A stretch of DNA of 12,131 nt from Patescibacteria group bacterium. GTDB lineage: Bacteria; Patescibacteriota; Microgenomatia; Levybacterales; UBA12049. The notes below the pieces were generated by a model. It was not told the origin of the DNA, made no database searches, and worked only from the letters and a program-made list of their open reading frames with translations. The stretch spans positions 1-12,131 of the forward strand of contig JAUPUR010000096.1 in assembly GCA_030917445.1 (NCBI GenBank), in the 5' to 3' direction. This document shows positions 10,306-12,131 of this stretch, piece by piece (position 1 is the first letter of the stretch; each line of letters opens with the position of its first letter). The position numbers and the translations under genes were made by a program.

Positions 10306-12131
10306 TTAGTTTGGATTCTCAATAACACTCATGTATTGATTTCTTTTTCTGAATGCAGTCACATTTCCATCATCATAAATAAGAATATATTGATCATTTT
10401 GTCTTAACGACGTTAAAAGTTGTTGATGATGTTCCTTTGACGGTGATTGATGTGGATCTGATTTTTCAAAGAGAATATAATCTGCTTCAGCATATCCATA
10501 TGGAAGAGTGAAAATGTATCGTCTATGTGAGAGGTGTGAGCCAAGTCCATTACTTGCTGCAACGGATGCGGATTCTGGAATTGATAAAAGAAGTGAGTCA
10601 ATTTGCTTTTTGTTTTGTTGAGGTTTGGTTAACATATCGAGATTTGATTCTTTGCTTCCAGGCAGAGGACCAAATGCATATGCAGAGTAAAGTCCCCAAG
10701 CTGTCAGATAAATGACAAGTACTGAGATAGAAATTCGAGGGAGTTTTTTTCGAATAATGAGTAGTCCATAGACCGTTGCAACAAAAAGGAATGGAGTTAT
10801 AGCTGCAGTATACTGATAATAAATTTGGTAAAGCTGTGGCCTTCCACTTAGAAGATTTATTGTTAAGTCAGGAAGAGCAAAAATGAGAAAAAGTGGTGCA
10901 AGAAGTGGAGTGTATCCCAGTGGACTCAAGAGCTTTTTGATGTAACTAACTCTATCTTTTTCAAGCAAAAGATTGACAGTATCAACAGGATGAAAGAGAG
11001 CATTTTTTATTATTCCCGATGGTCCTGCATCTTCATCACCTGAATAATATGCTACTGCAAAGTGCTGGTTTGTACCTAAAGCTTGAGGAATTGCTATCCA
11101 TATAAGGAGATAACAAATGAGTACAGAGAGAGCAAAGAGAATCAATCCTGAAAGATATTTCTTTTGAACTACTGCAATATATAGTCCGAAAAGTGAGATG
11201 ATTGCCCAAATTTGTTCTTTAGTGATCCCTGCAAGAAATGCAAAAAGAAGGAAAAGTTTGTACTGCTTTTTTAGCATGAAGTAAAATGCTCCAAGCAAAA
11301 ATGTTGTTGCTAGTGTCACTGCATGAAAATCATAAATAACTGCTCTTTGGATACTCGGGTTAATAAGGTAAAGAAAACTCAGTGTCAGTGATAATGCTTT
11401 GTTTTTAAGAATCGTTTGTGAAAGTGCATAAACAAAAAAAGATCCACAGGCAACTATCACAGCTTGAAGAATAAGAAGTGTATTAGGACTTTCCCAAAGG
11501 AGATAAAATGGAGCAAAAAGAATGAGAATAAAGTCAGCGTGAAATGCAAGTCGAGAAACTATTTCAGTTCCATTTGGATTGGTTAATTGAAAAATATTTC
11601 CATGAAGAGTGTTCCATACAGTCTGTGTCATATTTCCTAGATCAAAGCGTCCCGTGTAATAGTGTTCATATCGAAGTACACTGATAACACTAAAGTAGAG
11701 AGCAAACATCGAGGTCATAAGGACAAGGGATGTTTCAATGAGATGATCTCTTATATAATTAATATCTTTGAGGATATGTCTATTTCTTACTTTTGCAAGA
11801 AGGTATGCAAGAAAGACAAAAAGTATTTCTGCTGCGACAAGAACGATACGTGAGAAAAGTGCAGCAAATCCAGCAAGTGAAAGTGTGATGACATGTGAAA
11901 GCCCAAATGCTATTGCACCTTCTCTTACTCCAAGTCCTGTAGGGGTAATGAAAGAGAGAAATCCAATGATGAGACTCAAAATGAAATAACCACTTAACTG
12001 TAGTACAAGTTGTGGATCGATATACACAACAGATGTAATAGTCAAAAATGTTCCGATCCCAAAAAAGATATATGAGACTGTCATAAGGAGAAGAAGAAAA
12101 AGTGTTTTGGACGATGAAAATGGTGGTAGAA
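10306..12131 (-). CDS. Flippase-like (LPG-synthase TM) and DUF2079 fusion membrane protein, N-terminus outside window
   Basis: The frame stays open to the window edge (12131), so the ATG at 12084 is internal. About 607 residues are visible. The first 110 are the end of a lysylphosphatidylglycerol-synthase/AglD-type transmembrane domain, marked by the TPTGLGVREGAIAFGL motif. From about residue 125 a DUF2079 domain begins, with YYTGRFDLGNMTQTVWNTLHGN, then SRLAFHADFILILFAPFYLL and FDHAV-like FHAVTLATTFLLGAFYF. Roughly ten more helices and a final soluble domain of about 130 residues (SIPESASVAASNGLGSHLSHRRYIFTLPYG) follow. DUF2079 proteins resemble GT-C glycosyltransferases, and flippase-like domains often accompany envelope glycan genes. 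A role in cell-envelope glycosylation or lipid-linked sugar handling is inferred. The GT39-like protein at the other end of the window is not linked to it. Confidence 0.85.
   Translation of the reverse strand, partial: LPPFSSSKTLFLLLLMTVSYIFFGIGTFLTITSVVYIDPQLVLQLSGYFILSLIIGFLSFITPTGLGVREGAIAFGLSHVITLSLAGFAALFSRIVLVAAEILFVFLAYLLAKVRNRHILKDINYIRDHLIETSLVLMTSMFALYFSVISVLRYEHYYTGRFDLGNMTQTVWNTLHGNIFQLTNPNGTEIVSRLAFHADFILILFAPFYLLWESPNTLLILQAVIVACGSFFVYALSQTILKNKALSLTLSFLYLINPSIQRAVIYDFHAVTLATTFLLGAFYFMLKKQYKLFLLFAFLAGITKEQIWAIISLFGLYIAVVQKKYLSGLILFALSVLICYLLIWIAIPQALGTNQHFAVAYYSGDEDAGPSGIIKNALFHPVDTVNLLLEKDRVSYIKKLLSPLGYTPLLAPLFLIFALPDLTINLLSGRPQLYQIYYQYTAAITPFLFVATVYGLLIIRKKLPRISISVLVIYLTAWGLYSAYAFGPLPGSKESNLDMLTKPQQNKKQIDSLLLSIPESASVAASNGLGSHLSHRRYIFTLPYGYAEADYILFEKSDPHQSPSKEHHQQLLTSLRQNDQYILIYDDGNVTAFRKRNQYMSVIENPN

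Noticed and set aside
1..12131. No TGA stop codon among about fifteen genes, hinting at UGA recoding as in some CPR lineages
   Set aside because: If UGA coded for glycine, conserved genes such as the polymerase, rhomboid and EEP enzyme would be interrupted by in-frame TGA under the standard code. They are not. With so few genes in AT-rich DNA the absence can be chance.
1..12131. CRISPR array, insertion sequence or prophage genes
   Set aside because: No spaced repeats, transposase, integrase or phage structural gene is visible. The only repeat pair is the tRNA duplication.

Overview
This AT-rich window (about 12.1 kb) reads as a chromosomal piece of a streamlined uncultured bacterium, most likely a member of the Candidate Phyla Radiation (Patescibacteria). 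The reasons are short monocistronic genes, very small intergenic gaps, several start codons placed exactly where a promoter would start transcription (leaderless mRNAs), a single-domain GIY-YIG protein, and DUF2079/flippase-like membrane proteins. The lineage is an inference; nothing in the window is a phylogenetic marker. Fifteen protein genes (two cut by the window ends) and one tRNA are supported. Every visible stop is TAA or TAG, but the standard code reads all genes cleanly.

Left part (1-3039, plus strand): the C-terminal part of a membrane glycosyltransferase-like protein, a rhomboid protease, then a remarkable tRNA-His locus. A tRNA promoter is followed by a broken 5' copy of the tRNA whose D-loop carries a 36-bp palindrome, then a small GIY-YIG nuclease gene, then the intact tRNA-His starting three bases after the nuclease stop codon. 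It looks like a small mobile unit that entered the tRNA and restored it. A HIT-family hydrolase and an unrecognised 149-residue protein follow.

Middle (3094-6807): a minus-strand EEP-fold endonuclease/phosphatase faces a plus-strand pair, YdeI/OmdA-like (DUF1905 plus OmdA) and DUF1801. A small unrecognised minus-strand protein and a 509-residue HD-domain protein come next.

SOS operon (6866-9001): two LexA-box-like palindromes of the form CTGT-N8-ACAG (second copy TTGT) sit on the promoter of a LexA-like repressor with a complete Ala-Gly cleavage site and Ser/Lys dyad. The repressor gene is followed by a small DUF6504-like gene and a Y-family DNA polymerase. The three genes form one tight damage-inducible mutagenesis operon, analogous to umuDC or imu cassettes but carrying its own repressor.

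Right part (8998-12131, minus strand): a DUF2079 membrane protein fused to a flippase-like (LPG-synthase TM) domain runs in from beyond the window. It is followed by an ATP-cone plus PD-(D/E)XK nuclease and a four-helix membrane protein, the last two closely coupled.

A window-wide theme is the promoter layout. In seven genes a -10 hexamer, often with the extended TGn element, ends exactly six bases before the ATG, which places the transcription start at or next to the A of the start codon. Internal operon genes lack this, and one, the polymerase, has a strong Shine-Dalgarno instead. No gene-free stretch exceeds 300 bases. The longest (2440-2589) holds only a weak hairpin and the next promoter, and 5136-5277 shows nothing I can name.
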